From the NCBI RefSeq assembly GCF_016587415.1, contig NZ_BNJI01000001.1, positions 1,465,501 to 1,529,500 of the forward strand: a stretch of 64,000 nt of DNA, in the 5' to 3' direction. The notes beneath the pieces were generated by a model that did not search any database, had not been told where the DNA came from, and saw only the letters and a list, made by a program, of their open reading frames with translations. The DNA is from Ktedonobacter sp. SOSP1-85 (lineage in GTDB: Bacteria > Chloroflexota > Ktedonobacteria > Ktedonobacterales > Ktedonobacteraceae). The translations under genes and the position numbers were made by a program. This document shows positions 8,538 through 17,366 of this stretch, piece by piece (the first letter of the stretch is position 1; each line of letters opens with the position of its first letter).

Positions 8538-9137
8538 TTAACTTTCCGCGTCTGGCGTGATATTCTTCATGGCTTCCTGCGCCAGCTGGGGGTCAACTTT
8601 GCTCAGATAACTCAGCATTTGCTGATGCTGGATTTCTAAACGCTTGTTCTGGTCCTCCAAGCTCTGTACAACCTGGAGGATTAAGTTGTCCTGGTGATCC
8701 AGGTGCTCCATAATATGCCTGATCTCCTCCTCGCCTTTGCTATCAGTAATGTAGTCATTCTGGGCAGTAAGCCTATCCTTTTCAGCCTGCCGATTTTGCG
8801 AGATCATAATAAATGGCGCGGCGAATGCTGCTTGAAATGAGAGCGCCAGATTTAACAGAATGAATGGATAAGGATCAAAGCGGCCGAAATATGCTTGCAC
8901 ACTATTAAAGAGAATCCAGGCCAGAAGAAGAAGACTCTGAATAATAATAAAACGCCAGCTACCCATGTTGGACGCAACAGTGTCAGCCACTTTTTGTCCA
9001 ACAGTCAAATGTTGATCGGCTGCCTCATTCACATTGACAACAGGCCCATGCTGCTTATGGTCGAAACGCGGAAACCTCAACTGTCCCAGGCTCTTGTGGT
9101 GAGCTTCTTTTTCATTTACAGCGGGTGTGATGCTCAT
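8538..9137 (-). CDS. DUF1003 family membrane protein
   Basis: A 199-residue inner-membrane protein. The core has two hydrophobic segments, FIIIQSLLLLAWILFNSVQA and YPFILLNLALSFQAAFAAP, followed by FIMISQNRQAEKDRLTAQND, the signature region of DUF1003. The C-terminal 70 residues are charged and predicted helical (HIMEHLDHQDNLILQVVQSL), probably a cytoplasmic coiled coil. The function of the family is not established. AAGGAG lies 7 bases before the ATG. It is convergent with the anti-sigma gene, and separated from the acyl-CoA dehydrogenase by a 20-bp perfect palindrome. Confidence 0.9.
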   Translation of the reverse strand: MSITPAVNEKEAHHKSLGQLRFPRFDHKQHGPVVNVNEAADQHLTVGQKVADTVASNMGSWRFIIIQSLLLLAWILFNSVQAYFGRFDPYPFILLNLALSFQAAFAAPFIMISQNRQAEKDRLTAQNDYITDSKGEEEIRHIMEHLDHQDNLILQVVQSLEDQNKRLEIQHQQMLSYLSKVDPQLAQEAMKNITPDAES

Positions 9138-9230
9138 CAGGAAACTCCTTTTTCATTTTTTTGTCCCCCCTTCATCTTCCCCCTTCATAACCTACTTCAT
9201 AAACTTTAAAGAGACATGAAATTGGGGTAG

Positions 9231-9270
9231 CAAGATGGCCTCTCCAGCAATTGCTGGAGAGGCCATCTTG
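9231..9270. terminator. 20-bp perfect palindrome after the acyl-CoA dehydrogenase gene
   Basis: A 40-base perfect inverted repeat with no spacer, centred at 9250/9251. It lies 33 bases past the acyl-CoA dehydrogenase stop on the minus strand. On the minus strand no T run follows; on the plus strand CGTTTT follows. It is a terminator-like element of the long perfect class. Confidence 0.7.
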
Positions 9271-9303
9271 CGTTTTCTCTTCCAGGTAGATAACGCCTCC
9301 TGG

Positions 9304-10455
9304 CTAGCAGCCAAGCTCCTTGGCAATCAGCATACGCTGCACCTCGCTTGTCCCCTCGCCAATCTCGTTGATCTTGACGCTGCGCCAGTAGCGCGACACA
9401 GGATATTCATCCATAAAGCCGTAGCCACCATGGATCTGTACCGCCTGGTCTGCCGCACGCTTGGCCGTCTCGGACGCAAAGAGCTTGGCCATTGAGGCCT
9501 CGCGCCGATAGGGCTTCCCTTGCATATGCAGCCACGCGGCTTTATAGTACATCAGGCGTGCCAGTTCAATCTCCATATCCATGTCGGCAAGCTTAAACTG
9601 AATGGCCTGATACGCACTAATCGACTTGCCAAACTGCTTGCGCTCTCTGGCGTAACTCAGCGCCTCATCCAGGCAGGCCTGGGCCAGGCCAACTGAGAGA
9701 GCCGCAATCGCGACACGCCCCGCATCCAGGATTTGCATAAATTGTTTGAAGCCATCGCCACGCTTCCCCAGGATATTCTCTTCGGGAACCATGCACTCCT
9801 CAAAAGAAAGCGGGCGGGTATCCGAAGCCTTCCATCCCATCTTCTTATATGGATTCCCGATAACATAGCCAGGCGTACCCTTTGGCACAATCAAGTTGGT
9901 GATTTCCTTGCGCCCATCTGGACGTTGACCCGTCACTGCCGTAATCGTCACGCCGCCCGTTATATTGGTTCCAGCGTTGGTAATAAAGACCTTGGAGCCA
10001 TTGATATGCCACTGGCCATCCTCCTTGAGCACAGCACGCGTGCGCGTTCCGCCCGAGTCAGAGCCAGCCTCGGCCTCCGTGAGGCCAAAGGCCCAGAGCC
10101 GTTCACCAGTAGCGAGAGGGAGCAGATAGCGCTGCTTCTGTTCCTCACTGCCAAAGAGATAAAACGGAGTCGCGCCCAGCGAGGTATGCGCCTCCATGGT
10201 AATGCCCACCGAGACATCACCACGTGAGATCTCCTCTATAGCTAGACAGTACGAGAGAAAATCCGCGCCCGCGCCACCATACTCCTCAGGAAATGGCAGT
10301 CCCAGCAGGCCCAGCTGCCCCATTTTGCCAACCAGTTCATAAGGGAACTGGCCAGTGGCGTCCATCTCCTCCGCGCGCGGCTTAATCTCCTGCTCTGCGA
10401 ATTCGCGACAAGTATCACGTATGGCTATCTGCTCGTCGTTGAGTGTAAAGTCCAT
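9304..10455 (-). CDS. Acyl-CoA dehydrogenase
   Basis: FAD-dependent alpha,beta-dehydrogenation of acyl-CoA, cytoplasmic. The 383-residue length is standard. Features in order: MDFTLNDEQIAIRDTCREFA N-terminal helix; LWAFGLTEAEAGSDSGGTRT in the FAD/substrate segment; ITNAG and WHINGSKVFITN; ERKQFGKSISAYQAIQFKLA; and the C-terminal IHGGYGFMDEYPVSRYWRSV with EGTSEVQRMLIAKELG. The base Glu in the EGTSE segment is consistent with short/medium-chain or isovaleryl types, but chain length cannot be told. It is a monocistronic minus-strand gene lying between the hairpins at 9231-9270 and 10589-10650. No electron-transfer flavoprotein genes are next to it. Confidence 0.94.
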   Translation of the reverse strand: MDFTLNDEQIAIRDTCREFAEQEIKPRAEEMDATGQFPYELVGKMGQLGLLGLPFPEEYGGAGADFLSYCLAIEEISRGDVSVGITMEAHTSLGATPFYLFGSEEQKQRYLLPLATGERLWAFGLTEAEAGSDSGGTRTRAVLKEDGQWHINGSKVFITNAGTNITGGVTITAVTGQRPDGRKEITNLIVPKGTPGYVIGNPYKKMGWKASDTRPLSFEECMVPEENILGKRGDGFKQFMQILDAGRVAIAALSVGLAQACLDEALSYARERKQFGKSISAYQAIQFKLADMDMEIELARLMYYKAAWLHMQGKPYRREASMAKLFASETAKRAADQAVQIHGGYGFMDEYPVSRYWRSVKINEIGEGTSEVQRMLIAKELGC

Positions 10456-10570
10456 ACCATTGGTTCCTTTCTTGCAACATAGCTGCCTTCAGTAGAGCGT
10501 AGCAATCTCTACCAAGATCATATTATATCCGATTTCAGCAAAGCGTTGTTGCTTTCACCCCACCTACTTC

Positions 10571-10650
10571 GCGCCTGTAGCGCTCGGAGGTAAGAGAGAG
10601 TGGCCTGGCAAGTGGGCGTCTGCCCACTTGCCAGGCCACTCTCTCTTACC
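10571..10650. repeat. 29-bp perfect hairpin preceded by small hairpin
   Basis: A small hairpin (GCGC, CTGTA, GCGC) at 10571-10583 is followed by a 29-bp perfect stem, arms 10589-10617 and 10622-10650, with loop GTCT. No T run follows on either strand. It sits back to back with the metK terminator, upstream of the acyl-CoA dehydrogenase on the minus strand. Confidence 0.75.
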
Positions 10651-10656
10651 AAAAAG

Positions 10657-10713
10657 AAAAGAAGGCGAGAGTGCCTACAGGACCATTACCTGTAGGCACT
10701 CTCGCCTTCTTTT
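10657..10713 (-). terminator. metK terminator, 25-bp stem
   Basis: Arms at 10657-10681 and 10689-10713 are perfect reverse complements with loop ACCATTA. On the minus strand the stem ends in a T-rich tract (CTTTTCTTTTT), a canonical factor-independent terminator 16 bases after the metK stop. Confidence 0.9.
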
Positions 10714-10728
10714 TAAGTGCAAGAAAGC

Positions 10729-11985
10729 TTAGGAGAAAGCTTTGTCGCTCTCGATGTTGGCGCCAACGCCCTTACGCAGCATGGGGACTTTGTTTAGCTC
10801 TTCCCATGGCGCATCGATGTCGGTTCGCCCGAAGTGGCCAAAGGCCGCGGTAGGCTGATAAATGGGCCGACGCAGGCGCAGGTCCTGGATGATGCCCGCC
10901 GGGCGCAGGTCGAAGTGCTCATTGATCAGGCGAATGATCTCTTCGTCCGATACCTTGCCAGTGCCAAAGGTCTCGACAAAGAGGGAGAGCGGACGCGCGA
11001 CGCCGATGGCGTACGAGACCTGGAGTTCGAGGCGATCAGCCAGGCCAGCGGCAACAATATTCTTTGCGATGTGGCGCGCGGCATAGGCTGCCGAACGGTC
11101 GACCTTCGTGGGATCTTTGCCACTGAAGGCACCACCACCATGACGTGCCATGCCGCCATAGGTGTCCACGATAATCTTACGCCCCGTCAGGCCAGCGTCG
11201 CCCATCGGTCCACCCAGCACAAAACGCCCTGTGGGGTTCACAAAGATCTTGGTCTTTGAGTCAAGCAGGTGCTCAGGAATAACCGGCTTGATAATATGAT
11301 CGATCACATCCTGTTGAATCTGTTCGCGATCCACATATTCGGCATGCTGCGTTGAAACGACGATAGTATCTACACGCACAGGCTTGCCATGCTCATACTG
11401 GATGGTGACCTGTGCCTTGCCGTCCGGACGTAAATAGGTCATCGGGCCATTGCCGCCCCAGGACTTGCGACGGACCTGCGAAAGCTGGCGCGTCAACTTA
11501 TGCGCCAGGCTGATTGGCATGGGCATATATTCAGGCGTCTCGTTACAGGCGAAACCAATCATCATGCCCTGGTCGCCTGCGCCAACGCGCTCCAGTTCAT
11601 CATCGCTGAGATGCAACTGGACATCGCGCGCCTCTAGCGATGCGCTCACGCCCATATCAATGTCGGGAGACTGCTTGCCAATTGATGTTACGACGCCACA
11701 GGTGCGATAATCGAAACCATAGTCTGCATTAATGTAGCCGATTTGCTCGATTGTTTTCCTTACAAGTGCAGGCATATCCACCCAGGCGGAGGTCGAGATC
11801 TCACCCGCCACCAACACCAGGCCAGTCGTCGTTGCCGTCTCACACGCTACGCGTGCCAGGGGATCCTGCGCGATAATCGCATCCAGGATGGCGTCAGAAA
11901 TCTGGTCACACAATTTATCTGGGTGCCCCTCTGTGACCGACTCACTGGTAAAAAACGACTTTGGGCTCTCCATAAAATTACTCAA
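10729..11985 (-). CDS. metK: S-adenosylmethionine synthetase
   Basis: Makes SAM from methionine and ATP. The family motifs are all present: [20 protein letters not shown] near the N-terminus, [74 protein letters not shown] and AIGVARPLS. The length of 418 is slightly above the usual 380-400. The TTG at 11985 is used as start (AAGG about 9 bases upstream); an in-frame ATG at 11973 is the alternative. It is preceded on the same strand by an interspersed repeat (12114-12225) and a SAM-I riboswitch, so it is expected to be shut off when SAM is abundant. Confidence 0.96.
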   Translation of the reverse strand: MSNFMESPKSFFTSESVTEGHPDKLCDQISDAILDAIIAQDPLARVACETATTTGLVLVAGEISTSAWVDMPALVRKTIEQIGYINADYGFDYRTCGVVTSIGKQSPDIDMGVSASLEARDVQLHLSDDELERVGAGDQGMMIGFACNETPEYMPMPISLAHKLTRQLSQVRRKSWGGNGPMTYLRPDGKAQVTIQYEHGKPVRVDTIVVSTQHAEYVDREQIQQDVIDHIIKPVIPEHLLDSKTKIFVNPTGRFVLGGPMGDAGLTGRKIIVDTYGGMARHGGGAFSGKDPTKVDRSAAYAARHIAKNIVAAGLADRLELQVSYAIGVARPLSLFVETFGTGKVSDEEIIRLINEHFDLRPAGIIQDLRLRRPIYQPTAAFGHFGRTDIDAPWEELNKVPMLRKGVGANIESDKAFS

Positions 11986-12113
11986 AGGTTGGCACCTTCC
12001 TCTCTTACAACAAGGTTCATCTACATGAACGTACGCCAGAAACAGGTGGAATGGTATACAACCAGGGTCACGCCTGTGGGCGCGAGGAGCGACGCGGGAT
12101 ATTTTCTCTTGCC

Positions 12114-12225
12114 TTATTTCTTCTCCGAAACCCCTGAGCGCGCTTGTCCCCGAATGGGGAAGCGCTAGTCACGCGAGTGGCGCTGCGCCCCCGAATGGGG
12201 GTTGGGGTTCGGAATAAGATCTTAG
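12114..12225 (+). repeat. Interspersed palindromic element, copy 1
   Basis: One of four related copies. The ends TTCTCCGAAACCC and GGGGTTCGGAATAAG form terminal inverted repeats. Inside are the hairpins TCCCCGAATGGGGA, GTCACGCGAGTGGC and CCCCCGAATGGGGG. This is one of the two longer copies, with the extra third hairpin. It lies between the metK start and the SAM riboswitch terminator, inside the metK leader transcript. Confidence 0.8.
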
Positions 12226-12237
12226 CGAATTGTAGGC

Positions 12238-12430
12238 ATAAAAAAACCCTTGCTTAGCAGGGGTATGGCATTTATGCTCATTCCCCTCATCTTGCGGCTA
12301 TAAAAAGTCCGCCGGAATTGGCACCCTTCTCCCTCGTCTTGCCTCATTACTCATGACTGCAAAACAAGTTAAGCGGGTTGCCGGGCTTCGTCGGGCCGTG
12401 TCCCTCCACCTCTCTTGATGAGAGCGATCT
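12238..12430 (-). promoter_or_regulatory. SAM-I (S-box) riboswitch controlling metK
   Basis: Read on the minus strand: CTCATCAAGAGAGGTGGAGG near 12423-12404, then GACACGGCCCGACGAAGCCC and GGCAACC, a variable arm, GGTGCCAATTCC, then GCAAGATGAGGGG closing P1 with the opening CTCATC. These are the core conserved segments of the SAM-I class. Immediately downstream CCCCTGCTAAGCAAGGG plus a T7 run (12264-12239) forms the expression-platform terminator. It lies upstream of metK, the classic S-box target. Confidence 0.95.
12239..12264 (-). terminator. Expression-platform terminator of the SAM riboswitch
   Basis: Hairpin CCCCTGCT/AGCAAGGG on the minus strand followed directly by TTTTTTT. It is positioned just after the aptamer P1 helix. 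Confidence 0.88.
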
Positions 12431-12605
12431 CATGCGTATTTTGTTTCATTTTCGAAGTACAGCGCTTCAGCAGAATGCTGCCTGAACGCTTTTTATTAAA
12501 TTTATTCTACGTCAAAGCTTCAGCCATTGTCAACTATACAAGAGGTAGAACCATCAAATACTCTTCCAGCTCTTGCCTCAGCTCGCAAGCTCGCCTTGGG
12601 GTAAG

Positions 12606-12650
12606 GTATGGGGTGTGGCGCGGGCAATCTGCCCGCGCCACACCCCATAC
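12606..12650. terminator. 21-bp perfect hairpin after ahcY
   Basis: Arms 12606-12626 and 12630-12650 are perfect reverse complements with loop ATC. It lies 27 bases past the ahcY stop on the minus strand and upstream of the metK riboswitch. No T run is present. The plus-strand flank GGGGTAAGGTATG resembles the flank of the 24226 hairpin. Confidence 0.7.
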
Positions 12651-12676
12651 GATATATCCTTAAGAACCTGTAGAGA

Positions 12677-13945
12677 TTAGGTGCCTGACTCCCAGGAGTT
12701 GAGATACTTCTCCTGCTCAGGGGTCAGCGTGTCGATGCGAACCCCCATTGACTGGAGCTTCAACCGGGCGATCTCTTTGTCGATATCAGCCGGGATGGTG
12801 TAGACGCGAGGCTCAAGGTCCTTGGCAAGCTTGAGCATATACTCAGCACCAAGGGCCTGGTTGGCAAAGCTCATATCCATCACGCTCGCAGGATGACCCT
12901 CGGCGGCAGAGAGGTTAACGAGGCGACCCTCAGCCAATAGATAAACGCGGCGGCCATCGCTGTAGGTGTACTCATCAACGAAGTCACGTACGCGGCGCTT
13001 GTTGGTCGCCAGCTTCTCTAGCGCGGGGATGTTAATCTCATCATTGAAGTGGCCAGAGTTTGCAATCAACGCGCCGTTCTTCATATGCTCCAGGTGATCC
13101 TGGTCGATCACGTTAATGTCTCCGGTGACCGTCACGAGGATGTCACCGATCGCGGCGGCCTCGACCCCAGGCATGACGCGGTAGCCATCCATGACGGCCT
13201 CAAGCGCGCGTGTAGGATCGACTTCGCAGACGACCACGTTCGCGCCCAAGCCATGACCACGCGACGCGACACCGCGACCGCACCAGCCATAACCAAAGAC
13301 GACCAGGGTACGACCCGCGAGCAGCCTGTTGGTCGAGCGAATAATGGCATCCAGTGTGCTCTGGCCCGTACCATAGCGGTTGTCGAACATATGCTTGGTA
13401 TCAGAGTCATTGACGGCCAGCACGGGGAAGCGCAGCACCTCGGCCTTTTCCATGCTCTTCAGGCGAATGACGCCCGTAGTTGTCTCTTCCAGGCCCGCGA
13501 CCACATTTTCTACCAGCTCGCTACGCGAGGTGTGCAGGATCGAGACAAGGTCACAACCATCATCCATAGTCATATTCGGCTTGTGATCAAGCGCCGCATT
13601 GATGTGGCGATAGTAGGTCTCCTCATCCTCACCCTTGATAGCATAGGTGGGAATACCGTACTCGCTTACCAGGGCGGCCGCGACATCATCCTGTGTCGAA
13701 AGCGGGTTGGAGGCGCATAGTACCAGGTCGGCACCACCAGCCTTAAGCGTAATCGCCAGATTCGCGGTCTCAGTTGTGATATGCAAGCAGCCAGACATGC
13801 GCACGCCTTTCAGCGGCTGATCTTTGATAAAGCGCTCGCGGATCAGGCGCAGTACAGGCATATCTTCCGCGGCCCACTCAATGCGGTCCTTACCGCGAGC
13901 AGCCAGCGAAAGATCCTTTACATCACCACGCGTTGAAATAGCCAT
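12677..13945 (-). CDS. ahcY: Adenosylhomocysteinase
   Basis: Hydrolyses S-adenosylhomocysteine to adenosine and homocysteine, relieving product inhibition of methyltransferases. The 422-residue protein has [20 protein letters not shown] near the N-terminus, [20 protein letters not shown] with the catalytic Lys/Asp, the NAD-binding [12 protein letters not shown], and a C-terminal [28 protein letters not shown] and the short length are like archaeal and thermophile enzymes. It is the last gene of an apparent block mtnA, HD protein, PfkB kinase, ahcY, all on the minus strand with gaps of 55-152 bases. It is followed by the 21-bp hairpin at 12606-12650. Confidence 0.96.
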   Translation of the reverse strand: MAISTRGDVKDLSLAARGKDRIEWAAEDMPVLRLIRERFIKDQPLKGVRMSGCLHITTETANLAITLKAGGADLVLCASNPLSTQDDVAAALVSEYGIPTYAIKGEDEETYYRHINAALDHKPNMTMDDGCDLVSILHTSRSELVENVVAGLEETTTGVIRLKSMEKAEVLRFPVLAVNDSDTKHMFDNRYGTGQSTLDAIIRSTNRLLAGRTLVVFGYGWCGRGVASRGHGLGANVVVCEVDPTRALEAVMDGYRVMPGVEAAAIGDILVTVTGDINVIDQDHLEHMKNGALIANSGHFNDEINIPALEKLATNKRRVRDFVDEYTYSDGRRVYLLAEGRLVNLSAAEGHPASVMDMSFANQALGAEYMLKLAKDLEPRVYTIPADIDKEIARLKLQSMGVRIDTLTPEQEKYLNSWESGT

Positions 13946-14035
13946 TCTATAATTGTTCCCTTCTTAAACAACAGCAAAACTGAATAGTATTGTACAACAA
14001 ATCGCTTCGATTGGCAGAGAGCCAGGTACAGGTTC

Positions 14036-14974
14036 TTAGCGCACGTTCCAGTGTGGATCAAAATGCGAATAGGCCACAAGCTCGTTATAACGCTGCTCGA
14101 TATCCGCTATCGACAATTCGCGCAGACCATTGATACTAAAGTCACTACACGCAAAGGAGCCGATAATGTTGCCATGGACCACTGCACGCTTCATATCTTC
14201 CGTGCTATAGGCACCATTGGAACCAGGCTCAACCGTAGAGAGATAGCCAAGAAGGCCGCCCGCAAAGGCATCGCCTGCGCCAGTTGGATCGATGACCTCT
14301 TCGAGAGGATAGGCTGGAGCGCTAAAGTAGGTTGCATCCGCGCCAAAGAGGAGCGCGCCATAGCTTCCCAATTTCACCACCAGGTATTTCAAGCCCATAT
14401 CCAGCAACTGGCGTGCGCCCGCAAGGATGCTCGCCTGCTCAGTATACTGGCGTACCTCTTCCTCACTCATAAGCAGGACATCGACGCGCTTGATGATCTC
14501 GGTCAACTCCTGGCGCGCGGTCGTAATCCATAGCTCCATCGTATCTAGCACGGTCAGGCGCGCATTGGGTGCCTGTTCTAAAACCTCCAATTGCAGGGAG
14601 GGCTGGATGTTTGCCAGGAAAAGCAGGGGGCTCTGGCGATAGGTCTCTGGAACGACCGGGTGGAAATCCGCGTACACACCCAGTTCAGTGTAGAGCGTAT
14701 CGCGATGGTTCATATCCAGGTGATAGCGCCCACCCCAGGAAAACGTCTTGCCCTCCTGTATCTGCAAGCCACGGAGATCAATACGATGGCGTTGCCAGAA
14801 TTCTAAATGCTCGCGGGGAAAATCACTGCCAACGATAGCGACCAGGTTGACTTCGTCATAGAGCGATGCCGCCGTCGCGAAAAAGGAAGCCGCGCCACCC
14901 AGGACGCGATCGGCTTTCTGAAAAGGGGTCTCAATAGCATCTAAGGCCACAGAACCCACAACAAGAATCGACAC
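14036..14974 (-). CDS. PfkB-family carbohydrate/nucleoside kinase
   Basis: A 312-residue ribokinase-fold kinase. The N-terminus is MSILVVGSVALDAIETPF and VLGGAASFFATAASLY, and the signature DPTGAGDAFAGGLLGYLS near residue 230-250 carries the catalytic Asp and anion hole. The substrate cannot be assigned by motif. The position between the HD protein and ahcY suggests adenosine (released by AhcY) or a methylthioribose-type sugar, but this is inference from context. GTG start with GGAGG 9 bases upstream. Gaps are 55 bases to the HD gene and 90 bases to ahcY, with no terminator hairpin in either. Confidence 0.88.
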   Translation of the reverse strand: MSILVVGSVALDAIETPFQKADRVLGGAASFFATAASLYDEVNLVAIVGSDFPREHLEFWQRHRIDLRGLQIQEGKTFSWGGRYHLDMNHRDTLYTELGVYADFHPVVPETYRQSPLLFLANIQPSLQLEVLEQAPNARLTVLDTMELWITTARQELTEIIKRVDVLLMSEEEVRQYTEQASILAGARQLLDMGLKYLVVKLGSYGALLFGADATYFSAPAYPLEEVIDPTGAGDAFAGGLLGYLSTVEPGSNGAYSTEDMKRAVVHGNIIGSFACSDFSINGLRELSIADIEQRYNELVAYSHFDPHWNVR

Positions 14975-15029
14975 TACTTACAGCCTCCAAAAGAGTTTTC
15001 TTCATCAGAGGGGATTGTACCACGTTTTT

Positions 15030-15656
15030 CTATACAGGCGTAGCATCACTCAAGTGCTCAATCACACCATCGAGAAAGGCCAGTGTGCGGTGAAACTTCT
15101 CCTGCGCCATGTCACGGGCTGGGTCAGTCTGCAAGGACTGGTAGAGTTCAATAAAGCGCTCTTCAACATGCCGCAAGACCGCAGCCAGGACATCGCCATT
15201 CACCGCGCGATTGGGATAGCGCGCGCCAAACTCAATTAGCGAGGTTACAACCGCCAACCCACTCAAACGCCCCAATTTGTCGGCATCATAGAGAAGACGA
15301 GCCTCCACAGGAACGTCCGGATGGGTATCGCTCGTCTGCAAAGTGTGCGTTAGAATGATCTGTTCCACCTTTTGCGTCAGGGCATCAGGAGCCTGTTCGC
15401 GCTGCAAGAAAGAGAGAGCCATATCCGCTGACTTGCGATGGTGATCCGCAAAGCCATGCGCAACGTTAGAGATGTCATGCAAATATGCCGATACAACCAG
15501 CGCCTCCATATCGATAGGCGCAGCATCTTCTTGTACCTCCAACTGGAGGGCGAGCATTTTACAATTAGCGACTACCGCGCTGGCATAGCGCAATCCCTCA
15601 CTCCCCAACACCTCTTCCACATACTGCGCGGTCGCATGTACAATATCGGTTTCCAT
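15030..15656 (-). CDS. HD-domain phosphohydrolase
   Basis: A 208-residue cytoplasmic metal-dependent phosphohydrolase. AYLHDISNVAHGFADHH supplies the HD doublet, and LLYDADKLGRLSGLAVVTSL supplies the later Asp, the spacing of small YedJ/YpgQ-type HD proteins. The substrate is unknown; nucleotide or nucleoside phosphate hydrolysis is usual for this group. It lies between mtnA and the PfkB kinase in the same direction, in a block that otherwise handles SAM by-products, so a role in purine nucleoside disposal is possible but unproven. The ribosome site GGGAGG lies before the ATG at 15656. Confidence 0.82.
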   Translation of the reverse strand: METDIVHATAQYVEEVLGSEGLRYASAVVANCKMLALQLEVQEDAAPIDMEALVVSAYLHDISNVAHGFADHHRKSADMALSFLQREQAPDALTQKVEQIILTHTLQTSDTHPDVPVEARLLYDADKLGRLSGLAVVTSLIEFGARYPNRAVNGDVLAAVLRHVEERFIELYQSLQTDPARDMAQEKFHRTLAFLDGVIEHLSDATPV

Positions 15657-15808
15657 CAGCAGAACCTCCCTATAGTCAATTTATGTATCGCCTTTGATTG
15701 TGCTCTGATCTATGCTTCCCAGGTGGGAAGATACGCTGTACCTGCTGGCATGCAGCAGTATTATCATTGCTCATGTTCGCGGAAAAGAGCGCATGTGCCA
15801 CCCGGTTC

Positions 15809-16918
15809 TTACTCGGACTTGCTGGACATCATTTCCCGCAGTGAAGTTGTAAAGGGAGCGCGCGCCACACCGCAATCAGTAATGAGCGCCGTTATATATT
15901 CATGAGGAGTAACATCAAACGCGGGATTAGCAACCGTGACGTCCCAGGGCGCCACCCGCTCGCCGCGTATGCTCGTAACCTCTTCCGCATTCCTCTGCTC
16001 AATCGGGATCAGTTCACCGGATGCAAGCGTCAAATCAACCGTCGAGAAGGGCGCGACGACGTAGAACGGAATGTGATGGGCATGAGCCAGGACAGCCACG
16101 CTATATGTGCCTATTTTATTTGCCACATCCCCGTTCGCGGCGATACGATCAGCCCCGACAAAGACCGCCTTGATCCCCCCATGCCGCATAAAATGGCCCG
16201 CCATATTGTCAGTAATCAACGTTAAAGGAACCCCCGCTTGCTGCAATTCCCAGGCCGTCAGACGTGCCCCCTGCAACACGGGCCGGGTTTCATCCACAAA
16301 CACATGCACATGCTTGCCTTGTTGCTGCGCAATATAGATAGGTGCAAGCCCCGATCCCATACCGCTGGTTGCCAGGGCGCCTGCATTGCAATGCGTTAGC
16401 AGCGTATCCCCATCCTGAATAAATTGCGCACCCAGCTCGCCCATACGTTTGCAAGAGGCCGCATCCTCATCCGCAATCTGGAGCGCCTCCTGCTGTAACA
16501 ATTGAGCTAGTTGCCGCAGGGTCTCGACCTGTAGCTCATCAGAAGCACGCCGAGCGCAATCCTGCATGCGTTCCAGCGCCCAAAAGAGATTGACAGCGGT
16601 CGGGCGCGTTGCCCCCAGGAGTCGCGTGGCCTTGCCCAATGCAGCATAGGCCTCATGTAAGGGCATGCGCTCACCCTGCTCACGCCACAGGCGTTGAGCC
16701 GCCAGCGCCATCCCTAAAGCCGCCGTCACCCCAATTGCAGGCGCGCCCCGCACCTTTAAGGATACAATCGCCTCGGCCACCTCATGCTCATGGCGCAAAC
16801 GCAGTACATTCACCTGCAACGGTAAGCGACTCTGATCCACCAGGCAGACAGCAGCCCCCTGCTCATCCTCCTCCCACCAGACTGTCCGTATCTGTTGGCG
16901 CTGGATTTGACTCTTCAT
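15809..16918 (-). CDS. mtnA: 5-methylthioribose-1-phosphate isomerase
   Basis: Converts methylthioribose-1-phosphate to methylthioribulose-1-phosphate in methionine salvage. About 369 residues, in the eIF2B-related fold. Motifs: LRLRHEHEVAEAIVSLKVRG then APAIGVTAALGMAL; LLTHCNAGALATSGMGSG with the catalytic Cys; VFVDETRPVLQGARLTAWEL; VGADRIAANGDVANKIGTYS with the catalytic Asp; and the C-terminal NPAFDVTPHEYITALITDCG. The ATG at 16918 is used; AAGGAGG lies about 14 bases upstream. It heads the methyl-cycle block. Other salvage genes (mtnK, mtnB, mtnC, mtnD) are absent here. Confidence 0.94.
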   Translation of the reverse strand: MKSQIQRQQIRTVWWEEDEQGAAVCLVDQSRLPLQVNVLRLRHEHEVAEAIVSLKVRGAPAIGVTAALGMALAAQRLWREQGERMPLHEAYAALGKATRLLGATRPTAVNLFWALERMQDCARRASDELQVETLRQLAQLLQQEALQIADEDAASCKRMGELGAQFIQDGDTLLTHCNAGALATSGMGSGLAPIYIAQQQGKHVHVFVDETRPVLQGARLTAWELQQAGVPLTLITDNMAGHFMRHGGIKAVFVGADRIAANGDVANKIGTYSVAVLAHAHHIPFYVVAPFSTVDLTLASGELIPIEQRNAEEVTSIRGERVAPWDVTVANPAFDVTPHEYITALITDCGVARAPFTTSLREMMSSKSE

Positions 16919-17222
16919 AATGAGGACACAAGCCTCCTTCAAGATATTAGCTGGACACTAGACACCAGGGAGAGTTGCCGGGTATCGAAAAGAGGGAACA
17001 TACGCCCTCTAAATACACCACCAGGCTCTGCTTTGGCAAAAGCCTAAAAGCTCCCTTAATGTAACGAGAGGGGAAAGTAAGTAAACACTGTCCGCCCAAT
17101 AGTACTACACCATCATGCCAAAATAGCAGGAAATACCCTAAAGTATGCTACCATGATAGACGAAACATAGCATAACTGCAAGTCTCTTAAGACGACTTTA
17201 AACATGTTACTGATTGCAGTAG

Positions 17223-17330
17223 TTGTCCGTTCCACTAGACAGAAGGATGAAGCCATCCCGACAGGTGTACGCACCTGGTCGTGTTATGTTGCCCATTTAT
17301 GGATGCTTATCTCTTGCTTGGAACGGACAA
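17223..17330 (+). ncRNA. Structured leader element upstream of ECF gene 2 (candidate RNA)
   Basis: A 12-bp perfect closing helix (17223-17234 with 17319-17330) encloses two internal hairpins: GGATG AAGC CATCC, and a 9-bp stem around a TACG tetraloop in CGACAGGTG TACG CACCT GTCG (one bulged G). It ends 37 bases before the sigma-factor start. I do not recognise it as a known riboswitch class. The closing arms contain GGAACGGAC and its inverse, so a pair of ECF -35-like GGAAC sites is the alternative reading. Confidence 0.45.
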
Positions 17331-17366
17331 GGTGATAATTTGTAGCCATCGAAGGGATAACAACGC

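Noticed and set aside
12010..12110. Extra leader sequence between repeat copy 1 and metK considered as a second riboswitch
   Set aside because: No conserved motif recognised beyond the SAM-I aptamer further upstream.
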